Positions 17,313 through 25,041 of a DNA stretch of 64,000 nt are shown here, in pieces. The DNA comes from Hymenobacter nivis. Its GTDB lineage: Bacteria > Bacteroidota > Bacteroidia > Cytophagales > Hymenobacteraceae. The stretch lies in assembly GCF_003149515.1 (NCBI RefSeq), contig NZ_CP029145.1:4588001-4652000 (forward strand), read 5' to 3'. The notes under the pieces are model-generated. The model ran no database searches. It saw only the letters and a list, made by a program, of their open reading frames with translations, and was not told the DNA's origin. The position numbers and the translations under genes are program-made. Each line of letters begins with the position of its first letter. Position 1 is the stretch's first letter.

Positions 17313-18247
17313 GAAGCTGTTTAGGAAGTAGTCAGGCGGGCTCAAAACAGAAAAGACTCCCACGGCAGAGCGAAATTTGAGGTGCGACCCATCTCCTTTC
17401 CCTCCGTCATGGAAGTCCTGCCCAAAGATATCATTACCGCCTGGATACTCCCCCATTTGCCCTTTAGCGCCCACGGCCGTCGGCGGGCGGCCCAGCCGGT
17501 GGAAGTCGTCGGCGCCATTCTCTACAAGCTCAAAACGGGTTGTCAGTGGCGCTGGCTGCCCGTGCGAGAATTGCTGCCAACCCACCCCCTGACGTGGCAG
17601 GGCGTCTACTATTATTTCAACCAGTGGCGCAAGCAAGGTGCTTGGAAACAGCTTTGGTTGAGCGTCTTGCGCTTGAACCACGCGGCGCTGGACTTGTCGA
17701 GTGTGCAACTCGATGGCAGCCACACCCCGGCTAAAAACGGCGGGGCGGCTGTCGGCTATCAAGGCCGCAAGGCGGCCCGCACCACCAACGCCCTGTTTCT
17801 GGCCGACAACACGGGCCAGCCCCTAGCCGTGGCCACGCCGCAAGCCGGCAACCACCACGATACGTTTGCCCTCGAACACGTCTTCGCCGAACTCTGTGAG
17901 CTGCTCGAACAAGCGCACCTGCGCCTGGAAGGCCTCTTTCTGAATGCCGACAAAGCCTTTGATGTCACTAGCTTGCGTCAGGCCTGCGCCCGGCGCGACA
18001 TCGAAGCCAACATTCCCCGCAACCGGCGCTCGACCGACTGGCAAACGGATGATGACACGCCGCTGGACCCCGAACTTTACCGGCGCCGGCTGGTCATCGA
18101 GCAAATGAACGCCTGGCTCGACGGCTTCAAGACCCTGCTGGTGCGCTACGAAACCTGCCTGGAAAATTGGCTGGCCTTCCACTGGCTCGCCTTTGTCGTG
18201 CTGCTACTGCGTAAAATTACCCGACCACCCACTTCCTAAACAGCTTC
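17313..18247. mobile_element. IS5-like insertion sequence, 935 bp
   Basis: The ends are inverted repeats GAAGCTGTTTAGGAAGT (17313-17329) and ACTTCCTAAACAGCTTC (18231-18247), a perfect 17-bp match. A 3-bp target duplication AAT flanks it (17310-17312 and 18248-18250). It encodes one transposase. The insertion is recent enough that the host gene frame is intact on both sides. The same termini bound the MITE at 19797-19946. Confidence 0.93.
17409..18239 (+). CDS. IS5-family DDE transposase
   Basis: A 276-residue single-frame transposase. An N-terminal DUF4096-like DNA-binding part (ILPHLPFSAHGRRRA, then AILYKLKTGCQWRWLP) leads into the catalytic domain. The DDE residues are D102 in VQLDGSHTPAKNGG, D181 in LFLNADKAFDV and E231 in RRLVIEQMNAWLDGF, all present, so the enzyme may be active. 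The ATG at 17409 matches the family start (MEVLPKDIITAWILP); an in-frame GTG at 17382 would add nine residues. The last codons run into the right inverted repeat. Confidence 0.92.
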   Translation: MEVLPKDIITAWILPHLPFSAHGRRRAAQPVEVVGAILYKLKTGCQWRWLPVRELLPTHPLTWQGVYYYFNQWRKQGAWKQLWLSVLRLNHAALDLSSVQLDGSHTPAKNGGAAVGYQGRKAARTTNALFLADNTGQPLAVATPQAGNHHDTFALEHVFAELCELLEQAHLRLEGLFLNADKAFDVTSLRQACARRDIEANIPRNRRSTDWQTDDDTPLDPELYRRRLVIEQMNAWLDGFKTLLVRYETCLENWLAFHWLAFVVLLLRKITRPPTS

Positions 18248-19570
18248 AATATCAAAGAACTTGATCTCAAGGGCAGTATCTTGTTGAGTGGAGGTAATCT
18301 TATTTTCACCCCAGGCGCTACCAACTCGTTCCTTCTAACAATAAGCGGGGCTTCTGCCCAAAATATTGGCGGCAGCGGTAGTGGCACTTTAACGCTGGGT
18401 CCTAACGTCAGCCTGGTAATGAACAACCCAGCGGGCGCTGTCCTCCAACGTCCACTGCAAGTAAAGAACCTCACGTTAACCCAAGGTAATATCAGCACCA
18501 CGACTATCAATGGGTTAGTGTTATCGGGAGATGGGACCATGCCTACTGGCAGTGCAACTAGCTTCATCGACGGGCCCTTGAGCCGGCTGCAAACTAGTAC
18601 GGTGGTCAACCTGACTTTCCCGATTGGCAGCGGTAAGGTTTATCGGCCGCTCACGCTCACCGGGCAGCAAGCCGATGCCAACCCAATCACTTACACGGCC
18701 CAGCAATTCAACCAGGCTCCGACGAAGCGGGCCATGCCCACGGCAGCAGGCAGCTTGCAACGCGTATCAAGGGTGCGGTACTTCACCGTGACGAACGGCG
18801 GCGCGAGCAATTTCACCCAAGGCGTTATCAAGCTCAATTATGATGTGGACGACCAAGTAGATATGCCCGCCAAGCTGCGCATTGCCAAGAGCGACAACGC
18901 CGGCAACTGGCTCGACCTGGGCGGGACGGGCTCTGGGGCCCCGGGCGGTAGTATTATCTCCACCGTAGCGTTCACTTCGTTCAGCGATTTTGTGCTGGCT
19001 AGCACCGAGGCCGCTGGGGGCCCCGGCAACAACCCGCTGCCCGTTGGCCTCGTCAGCTTCACGGCGCGCCGGGAGCTGGCGGGCGTGCGGCTGCGCTGGG
19101 CCACGGCCACCGAGCGCAACAATAAGCATTTTGAGGTGCAGCGCAGCACCGACGGCCAAACCTTTGCGGAACTAAAAACGGTGCCCGGCCACGGTAGCAG
19201 CACCGCGGCGCAAGAGTACGCTTGGCTCGATGCGAAGGTAGAAGCTAATGCATTGGTGTACTACCGGTTGCGCCAGGTAGATGTCGATAATACTGATACG
19301 TATTCGCCGGTGGTGGCGGTGCAAGCGAGTCCGGTAGCGGCCGGCGTGTTTCCCAACCCTGCTTACGACCGTCTCAATTTTCACGCTGCCGCTGGTAATA
19401 CTTATCGCTTGCTGGACATGTTGGGAAGGCCAGCCTTAATGGGGAAAGCCGTTGCCGGTTTCAATGCCCTTAACCTGAATGATTTGGGCCCTGGTATCTA
19501 TCATCTGGAGATTGTCGGTGCGCAGGGCCAGGTGCGGTACCGGGTTATTAAAAACGGGGCTGCCCACTAA

Positions 19571-19796
19571 GGAAAGGCCGATGTTGAAATCGAGCAGAAG
19601 CAAGCTTGGGGTTGGTGCATTTGCAGATCAGCTCTTGCCCAAGGCCGGCCAGCAGGGTCAATAAGCCCCGTGCAAGCAGGCTGGAATGGCGTAATATTAG
19701 GATGGAGAGGAGCGTAAGGGGGCCCAATTGTCTAATTCCGCAGCGCCTCTTCAATTCGATGGAGGCCTTTCTCAGGCCGGCCGATGCTTAACTGTT
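19571..19796. other. Non-coding stretch downstream of the split gene
   Basis: About 226 bp between the split gene's stop and the MITE. It is lower in GC than its surroundings. Short open frames exist on both strands but none has a recognisable motif or start signal. I see no gene here. Confidence 0.5.
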
Positions 19797-19946
19797 GAAG
19801 CTGTTTGGGAAGTCGTCAGCACGTCATGCTGAGCTTGTCGAAGCATCTCTCCCGCTGACTAATCCTGATTACTGCTGCGGTAGAGATGCTCCGACAAGCT
19901 CAGCATGACGTTCAACCTTAAATTTCTAGGTTTCCTAAACAGCTTC
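19797..19946. mobile_element. 150-bp MITE carrying the dispersed palindrome, IS5-like termini
   Basis: Ends GAAGCTGTTTGGGAAGT and TTCCTAAACAGCTTC match those of the 935-bp IS5-like element (15 bp identical on the right; about 22 of 24 on the left, continuing into AGTCGTCAG). A 3-bp target duplication GTT flanks it (19794-19796 and 19947-19949). The interior is the same palindrome as at 2774, 8729 and 10962 (CGTCATGCTGAGCTTGTCGA... reversed on the right). It has no coding capacity, so it is a non-autonomous element presumably moved by the IS5-type transposase. Confidence 0.85.
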
Positions 19947-19950
19947 GTTA

Positions 19951-20971
19951 GAGCGGTTTCCAACTCGGTGTACAGAATTTCACGTACCTTCTGTTATGAA
20001 AGCGTATTCGATTGATTTGCGGGAACGGGTAGCGGCGGCATGTGCCGCGCCGCAGGCCCGGATTTACCAAGTGACGGCGCAATTCAGCGTTTCCATCTCC
20101 TTCGTGGACAAGCTTTTGCGTCGTCAACGTACGAGCGGTTCGCTGGCGGCCCTGCCCGCGAGCGGCGGCCCGATGCCGCGCCTGGACCCGGCGGGCCAGG
20201 ACCTGTTGCGGGCCTGTCTGGTGGCGCAGCCCGACGCGACACTGGCCGAAATAAGCCTCGCCTTGGCCGCCGCCGCCGGCCCGGCCCTGAGCCGCACGAG
20301 TACGTGGCGGGCGGTCGAGCGCCTGGGGTGGGGGCGCAAAAAAAAAGCATCCACGCCGCCGAGCGTGACACCGAACGCGTCGTAGCCTTGCGCCGCTTGT
20401 TTTTGGAAGCCATTCAGCCAGAAGATGTTACCCGTTTCGTATTCGTGGACGAGACGAGCATTAACCTCACCTACTGCCGCCGCTATGGCCGGGCCCCGGC
20501 CGGCCAGCGCCTGGACCAGGCCGTGCCGTTGCACAGCGGCCCGAACGTGACGCTCCTCGCCGCCCTGACCCCGGACGGGCTCGGGGCGTTGCTCAGCGTC
20601 AACGGGGCTGTCAACGGGGCTGTCAACGGCGACGTGTTTGCCGCCTACCTCGACCAGGTGCTCGGCCCCACCCTGCGGCCGGGCGACGTGGTGGTACTCG
20701 ACAACCTCTCCGTGCATAAGGTGGACGGGCTGGACGATATCGTGCGCAAATACGGGGCACGGCTGCGCTACCTGCCGCCTTATTCGCCTGATTTCAACCC
20801 CATTGAACTGGCTTTTAGTAAGCTCAAGACGTGGCTGCGCACCGCCAAGGCCCGTACCCGCGACCTGCTGGAGGAAGCCATCCGGGCCGCCGCCGAGTGG
20901 GTAACCGAACAGGATGCCAAAAATTGGTTTGACCATTGTGGATATCATGTACAGTGATTTGGAAACCGCTC
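19951..20971. mobile_element. IS630-type insertion sequence, about 1.02 kb
   Basis: The ends are a perfect 13-bp inverted repeat GAGCGGTTTCCAA (19951) / TTGGAAACCGCTC (ending 20971), with weaker matching further in (TGTACA on both sides). TA flanks each end (19949-19950 and 20972-20973), the IS630/Tc1 target. The left TA overlaps the last base of the MITE target duplication, so this element landed directly beside the MITE. Confidence 0.92.
19996..20957 (+). CDS. IS630-family transposase, made by -1 frameshift at A9
   Basis: Two overlapping frames encode one enzyme. Frame one (19996-20385) gives the helix-turn-helix part (MKAYSIDLRERVAAAC, SVSISFVDKLLRRQ) and runs off after RLGWGRKKK. Frame two carries on from the same place as KKSIHAAERDTERVVALRR with the catalytic domain: FVFVDETSIN, VVVLDNLSVHK and PPYSPDFNPIELAFSKLK (DDE). 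The switch is at nine A (20338-20346), a classic slippery run, so programmed -1 frameshifting is likely; a true mutation cannot be excluded. A 12-bp unit repeated three times at 20598-20633 codes for VNGAVNGAVNGD inside the catalytic domain. Confidence 0.85.
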
Positions 20972-21912
20972 TAGCAGTTACCATCCGCCGCCAACTCCAG
21001 TAGCGACGTGGTGGTGGGGGCGCGCTCGGGTACCGAGCCATCGGGCCGGGCCCAGGGCTCTAGTGGGGCCAGGGGCAGCACTAGCAGGCGGGCTACGGTT
21101 TGGTCGGCCGGGTCGGGGTAGGCGGGTACGCCGATGGTGAGGTCGCACTGCGGCACGTTGAGGCGTAGGGTGCGGTGCAGGCGGTCCCAGAGGCTGAGCA
21201 CTACGCCGAAGTTGCTTTGCGTTTCGGCGCGCACCATCGAGTGGTGGATGCCGTGGGCGCGCGGCGTCACGAGCAGCGGCACCAAGCGGCGCTCGGCGGC
21301 CAGCGGCAGCCGCCAGTTGCTGTGCTGCATAGCAGTGCAAGCCTCAAACACCACCTCGTAGGCCAGGGCTGTGGCGGGGCGCACGCCCAGCAGCGCCGGC
21401 AGCCCGGCCCGGTACGGAATGCTGGCCAGCATTTCGCCAAAGTGAAAGCGCCAGGCCGTGGTCAGGTCCATGTCGAGGTCGGAGTGGTGCACGCGGTGCA
21501 GGCGCCACAGCAGCGGCGAGTGCAGCAGCCGGTGCCAGGTATAGGCGAGGTAATCAAGCAGTAGTACCTCGGCGGTGGTGCGCAGGGGCCCGGGCAGGCC
21601 GGCCAGTAGCCGGGCTGGGCGGTGCGGAGCCGCCAGCTGCGCCAGGCCCACCACGGCGGGCAGCAGCGTGAGGCGCATGGCGGGCAGCGAGGGCGCGGCC
21701 AGCAGCAGGTTGCGCAGCCAGCGCTCGGAGCGCGGGCGGGTGCGGCGGCGCAGCGGGTGGCGGGTTTCGAGCAGTAGCACGGCCACGCCCACCACCGCTA
21801 GTACCGGGGTTGCCCAGCGGTCGAAGCGCTTGAGTAGGGGGTGAGCAAAAGGAAAAATAGCCACGGCAAATAACGAAAACAGGTGAGAAAACGGCGCTTC
21901 TATAACCGCCAT
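20971..21912 (-). CDS. Sterol desaturase/fatty acid hydroxylase superfamily membrane protein
   Basis: A 313-residue di-iron membrane enzyme. Histidine boxes are HRLLH (127-131), HRVHH (139-143) and HGIHH near 225, preceded by several hydrophobic helices. Members hydroxylate or desaturate lipids. The ATG at 21912 (MAVIEAPFSHLF) is used, since upstream in-frame sequence is Arg-rich and non-conserved. The stop TAG is built from the TA target site plus the first base of the IS630 end. Before that insertion the same position would have read TAA, so the protein was not shortened. It borders the arsenic island and diverges from a TIGR04283 glycosyltransferase; a role in arsenolipid modification is only a suggestion. 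Confidence 0.82.
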   Translation of the reverse strand: MAVIEAPFSHLFSLFAVAIFPFAHPLLKRFDRWATPVLAVVGVAVLLLETRHPLRRRTRPRSERWLRNLLLAAPSLPAMRLTLLPAVVGLAQLAAPHRPARLLAGLPGPLRTTAEVLLLDYLAYTWHRLLHSPLLWRLHRVHHSDLDMDLTTAWRFHFGEMLASIPYRAGLPALLGVRPATALAYEVVFEACTAMQHSNWRLPLAAERRLVPLLVTPRAHGIHHSMVRAETQSNFGVVLSLWDRLHRTLRLNVPQCDLTIGVPAYPDPADQTVARLLVLPLAPLEPWARPDGSVPERAPTTTSLLELAADGNC

Positions 21913-22037
21913 CGGGTGCGCAGGGTTGCCGAAGGGCCGGTGGCAGCGCGTTGGCGGCCGGTACCGGCCGGGCTGCGCTGCGTAGGAGAAGCCGACGCAG
22001 CGCTTTCCTGGTCTTCTGCGCAGTAACCTAGCTCTGC

Positions 22038-22739
22038 TTGACAATTAGTATTATAATCCCGGCTTACAACGAGGCCGATACCCTGGCGGCCCTGCTGCCC
22101 TACCTGCGCCAACCCGCGCCGGGCGAGCCCGTGCCCGAAATTCTGGTGGTAGACGGCGGTAGCACTGATGGCACGGCGGCTGTGGCCCGGCAGGCCGGGG
22201 CCACCGTGCTGCACAGCCCGCGCCGGGGCCGCGCCGCCCAGCTCAACTACGGGGCGCAGCGGGCGCGGGGCGAGTTGTTGTATTTTCTGCACGCCGACTC
22301 GTACCCACCGTCCGGGTTTGTGAGCGAGTTGCGGCAGGCCGCGGGTGCAGGCTACGCCGCGGGCTGCTACCGGCTGGCGTTTGACAATGGGCACTGGCTC
22401 TTGCGGTTCAGCGCGTGGTGCACGCGCCTGCCGTTTACGGCCGTGCGGTTTGGTGACCAAAGCCTGTTCGTGCGCCGGGCGTTGTTTGCGCAAATTGGTG
22501 GCTATCGCGAAGACCTGCTGCTCATGGAAGACCAGGAAATTGTAGCGCGGCTGCGGGCCCAAGGAGCTTTCAAAATATTACCCCGGGCGGTAACTACTTC
22601 GGCGCGTAAGTATTTGGCTAATGGCGTGTTGCGCTTGCAGGCAATTTTTGCTCTGCTCGTGGCACTGTATTATTTGGGAATGCCGCAGCCGCGACTGGTG
22701 CAGTTGTACCGGCGGCTCATTCGGCAGGGCAAGCTCTAG
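22038..22739 (+). CDS. TIGR04283-type glycosyltransferase (arsenosugar-associated), copy 1
   Basis: A 233-residue GT2 enzyme of the TIGR04283 group, which co-occurs with arsS and arsM and is predicted to act in arsenosugar assembly. Motifs are SIIIPAYNEADTL, ILVVDGGSTDGTA, LHSPRRGRAAQLNYGA and LYFLHADSYPP (the DXD-like metal site). Then comes FGDQSLFVRR and MEDQEIVARLR. A C-terminal hydrophobic helix (LQAIFALLVALYYLG) may anchor it. The start is TTG 22038, with no better codon nearby. It is followed by the TIGR04282 gene. A paralogue lies at 39009. Confidence 0.88.
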   Translation: MTISIIIPAYNEADTLAALLPYLRQPAPGEPVPEILVVDGGSTDGTAAVARQAGATVLHSPRRGRAAQLNYGAQRARGELLYFLHADSYPPSGFVSELRQAAGAGYAAGCYRLAFDNGHWLLRFSAWCTRLPFTAVRFGDQSLFVRRALFAQIGGYREDLLLMEDQEIVARLRAQGAFKILPRAVTTSARKYLANGVLRLQAIFALLVALYYLGMPQPRLVQLYRRLIRQGKL

Positions 22740-22760
22740 CAAGCTCTAGCAAGCTCTAGC
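22731..22760. repeat. 10-bp unit repeated three times
   Basis: AAGCTCTAGC occurs three times in perfect tandem. The stop codon of the glycosyltransferase lies in the first copy, so expansion would not change the protein. Confidence 0.9.
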
Positions 22761-22811
22761 GAGAGGCGGGCTGTAGCTTGCCGGCTGTTTACCACAAAGT
22801 CCACTTTGCGC

Positions 22812-23441
22812 ATGAATTCTGCCGCCGACCAGCCCGGGCACCTGCTCATTTTTGCCCGCGAGCCCGTGCTGGGCCGCGTAAAAACCCGCCTCGCCGCCGG
22901 CATTGGGGCCGAAGCCGCGCTGGCCACCTACCGCGAGCTGCTCACCCTCACGGCCCGGGCCATAGCCGCTGCCGGGGTGCCCGCTACCGTATGGCTGGCC
23001 GAGGAGCCCGTCCCGCCTTGCGAGCTTGCCCAGTTCCGGCCCGAATGGCCCGGCCTGCCCTGGCGCGTGCAGCCGCCCGCCGAATCGCTGGGAGCGCGCA
23101 TGGCCCACGCGTTCAGCGCGGCCTTTGCGGCGGGAGCAGGCCAGGCCGTTATCATTGGCACCGACTGCCCTGGCTTGAGCGCCAAACTGCTGCAACGGGC
23201 CTTCGAGCTGCTGCTAAGCCACGACGTGGTGCTGGGCCCCGCCGCCGATGGTGGTTATTACTTATTGGGAATGAATAAGTTGGAGCCCGAATTATTTGCT
23301 AACAAAGACTGGAGTACCGCCACTGTGCTGCCCGACACCCTGGCCGATGCCGTCCGCCTGGGTCTGCGCGTGGCCCAACTGCCCACCCTGCACGACGTAG
23401 ACTCGGCCGAGGACTTGGCCATTTGGCGAATGGGTGAGTGA
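22812..23441 (+). CDS. TIGR04282-type glycosyltransferase (DUF2064, arsenosugar-associated)
   Basis: A 209-residue nucleotidyl/glycosyltransferase-fold protein of the TIGR04282 (DUF2064) group, another companion of arsS in many genomes. Motifs are LLIFAREPVLGRVKTRLA, IIGTDCPGLSAKLLQRAF and LGPAADGGYYLLGMNKLEPE, with a C-terminal LHDVDSAEDLA that is typical of the family. The fold resembles GlmU-type transferases, and the precise substrate is unknown. The ATG at 22812 is preferred over TTG 22806. It lies 72 bp after the TIGR04283 gene, so the pair is probably one transcript. Confidence 0.88.
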   Translation: MNSAADQPGHLLIFAREPVLGRVKTRLAAGIGAEAALATYRELLTLTARAIAAAGVPATVWLAEEPVPPCELAQFRPEWPGLPWRVQPPAESLGARMAHAFSAAFAAGAGQAVIIGTDCPGLSAKLLQRAFELLLSHDVVLGPAADGGYYLLGMNKLEPELFANKDWSTATVLPDTLADAVRLGLRVAQLPTLHDVDSAEDLAIWRMGE

Positions 23442-23510
23442 ATGAATTGCTTCCGTGTGGTCATCAAAATACTTTTTTGAACTTGCCCATTCGCCCATTC
23501 ACTCCTTCGC
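23426..23510. repeat. ATTCACTC-type inverted repeat
   Basis: GCGAATGGGTGAGTGAATGA and TCGCCCATTCACTCCTTCGC form an imperfect inverted repeat overlapping the 3' ends of two convergent genes. Related words recur around 63630-63748. It may serve as a shared terminator. Confidence 0.55.
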
Positions 23511-24825
23511 CAACTGCCACTTCCCAAGCAGCCCAGGCCAGCACGCCGCCGTATTCGAGGGTGATTAGCAGGCCGCTTTCGGTGTAGGCTGTGGTGCGGT
23601 AGGCCGCGTAAGAGAGCACCGCCAGCCCGGCCCACACCCGGGCGTAGCGCAGCGGCGAAAAACAGCTCAGCGCCACCAATGGCACCAGGTACCAGGGGTG
23701 CACAATGGTGGCCAGCGCGAAGTAGCCGCTGAGCGTGAGCAGCAGCAGCTGCGGCACCGCCGCCAGCCGGGGCCGCCCCGCCCGCCGCGCCAGCCAAAAA
23801 GCCAGGTACGCCGCCCCCAGCCCCAGCAGCGGCCCCAGGCCACCCACTAAGTCAATGCCCGTCAGCCACTTGCCCAGGCCTAGCAGGAGGTAGAATACGC
23901 TGGCATTGAACTCGAAGCTCTGGAAATATAAATCGAGGCTGAGGCCGATGTGCAGTAGTAAGCTCCACGATAGGTAGGGCAAAAACAGCAGCCCCAGGCT
24001 GCCCGCCAGCACGCCCAAAAACCACCGGAAGCGCCGCCGCCCCAGCTGCCGGGCCAGTAGCGGCAGCGCCAGCAGCGGCAGCAGCTTGGTGGCCACGGCC
24101 AGTGCCAGGGTCCCGGCCGCCAGCCGGGTGCGGCGGCGTAGCAGCAGCGCCCCGGTCAGCAGCAAAAAGCACACCACCACGCCCTCCATGTGCACGTTGC
24201 CCGCCACTTCTACCACCACCAGTGGGTGCAGCAGGTATGCTAGGGCGCGGCGGGCGGGCCAGCCCGCCAGGGGCAACAGCCACAGCAGCAGGGCCGCCGC
24301 GCCCGCATCGGCCAGCAGTAGGGCCAGGCGTACCACTACCAGAAAGCTGGTTTCGGACGCAGGAAAAGCCCTCGCCGCCGCGCCATACAGGCCTTGGGCC
24401 ACGGGCGGATACACCGAGAAATAATCGGGGGAGTTGAGGTGCGGCAGCAGGCGGCGCAGCTCGCCCAGGGGCAGGGCAGCCGAGTCGGCGGGTGGGTGCC
24501 GGAGCAGCTGCCGGGGCGTTTCGGCGAAGGGACTGTGGCCGTGGCTGGCCAGCAGGCCATCCCAACGGAAGCGGTAAAAATCGTCGCTCAGCGCCGGGGT
24601 GGCCGGCAGCCACAGCAGCCGAAACACCAGCGCCGCGCCCAGTCCCCAGCGCAACGGCAGTCGCGTGTGCAGCAGCCATGCGTAGGCCGCGCCCGCCATC
24701 GCAAAGAGAATTGCTAACTGCGTAAAGTGTGCCCGCGGCGTGGCGTAGGCCAGGCCCCAGTAGGCCGCGCCCGTGAGCAGCAGCGCCAGCAACTGGCTGA
24801 TGCGAAGCAGAATAGAGAGGGGCAC
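23464..24825 (-). CDS. GT-C type membrane glycosyltransferase (GT87/mannosyltransferase-like)
   Basis: A 453-residue polytopic protein with about ten to twelve hydrophobic helices. The first loop carries LSDDFYRFRWDG, an acidic motif like the catalytic loop of GT-C enzymes that use polyprenyl-phosphate sugars. Further conserved-looking loops are SVYPPVAQ and HPLVVVEVAGNVHMEG. The start is GTG 24825. It is convergent with the TIGR04282 gene. The next gene in its direction upstream is a dolichol-phosphate-mannose-synthase-like GT2, which could supply its lipid-linked sugar donor. This pairing is an inference from families. The acceptor is unknown. Confidence 0.8.
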   Translation of the reverse strand: MPLSILLRISQLLALLLTGAAYWGLAYATPRAHFTQLAILFAMAGAAYAWLLHTRLPLRWGLGAALVFRLLWLPATPALSDDFYRFRWDGLLASHGHSPFAETPRQLLRHPPADSAALPLGELRRLLPHLNSPDYFSVYPPVAQGLYGAAARAFPASETSFLVVVRLALLLADAGAAALLLWLLPLAGWPARRALAYLLHPLVVVEVAGNVHMEGVVVCFLLLTGALLLRRRTRLAAGTLALAVATKLLPLLALPLLARQLGRRRFRWFLGVLAGSLGLLFLPYLSWSLLLHIGLSLDLYFQSFEFNASVFYLLLGLGKWLTGIDLVGGLGPLLGLGAAYLAFWLARRAGRPRLAAVPQLLLLTLSGYFALATIVHPWYLVPLVALSCFSPLRYARVWAGLAVLSYAAYRTTAYTESGLLITLEYGGVLAWAAWEVAVGEGVNGRMGKFKKVF

Positions 24826-24864
24826 TGTGCGTAAAATACTAAAAGCAAAGCTATTGACGCCTAC

Positions 24865-25034
24865 TCCGGTCCGCCGGCTTTTTCAGCCGGCCGACTGCTT
24901 GTCGTTGTCAACCAGCAGTAGTTATTAGCCGGTTGCCGCTTCTATTAAGACAATGGGGATTTGCTGTTAAGCTAATGGAACCCTGCTGCTAACAACGATA
25001 ACCAGTCGGCTGGCTGAAAAAGCCGGTGGACCGG
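24865..25034. repeat. 170-bp inverted-repeat element
   Basis: The arms are 32 bp, 24866-24897 and 25003-25034, sharing CCGGTCC(G/A)CCGGCTTTTTC and then AGCC(G/A)GCCGACTG, with two mismatches. The 105-bp centre has weaker symmetry (CAGCAG near 24914 and CTGCTG near 24985). It fits between two genes on the minus strand. No coding capacity. It may be a MITE or a strong transcript hairpin. Confidence 0.75.
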
Positions 25035-25041
25035 GCAGGCA

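Larger units (their letters stand above)
16440..19570 (+). pseudogene. T9SS cargo protein (C-terminal sorting domain), split by an IS5-like element
   Basis: The left part (16440-17312) begins with a signal peptide (VTLLFLLTTFASFGQ) and reads into repetitive beta-rich sequence. The right part (18251-19570) continues with the same style, then a linker with LPVGLVSFTARR, a fibronectin-like stretch (LRWATATERNNKHFEVQRS) and a C-terminal type A sorting domain (VFPNPAYDRLNF, then LGPGIYHLEIV). Removing 17313-18247 plus one AAT rejoins the frame as THTFN-IKELDL. The intact protein would have about 730 residues and be a surface or secreted protein exported by T9SS. As it stands, the first part stops at 17322-17324 inside the element, so the product lacks its sorting signal. 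Confidence 0.9.

Noticed and set aside
2774..19946. CRISPR-like interpretation of the repeated palindromes
   Set aside because: Copies are kilobases apart, internally symmetrical and unspaced by unique spacers, and no cas gene is present.
16440..20973. Prophage or integrative element
   Set aside because: Only transposases and MITE sequence are present; there is no integrase, portal, capsid or conjugation gene.
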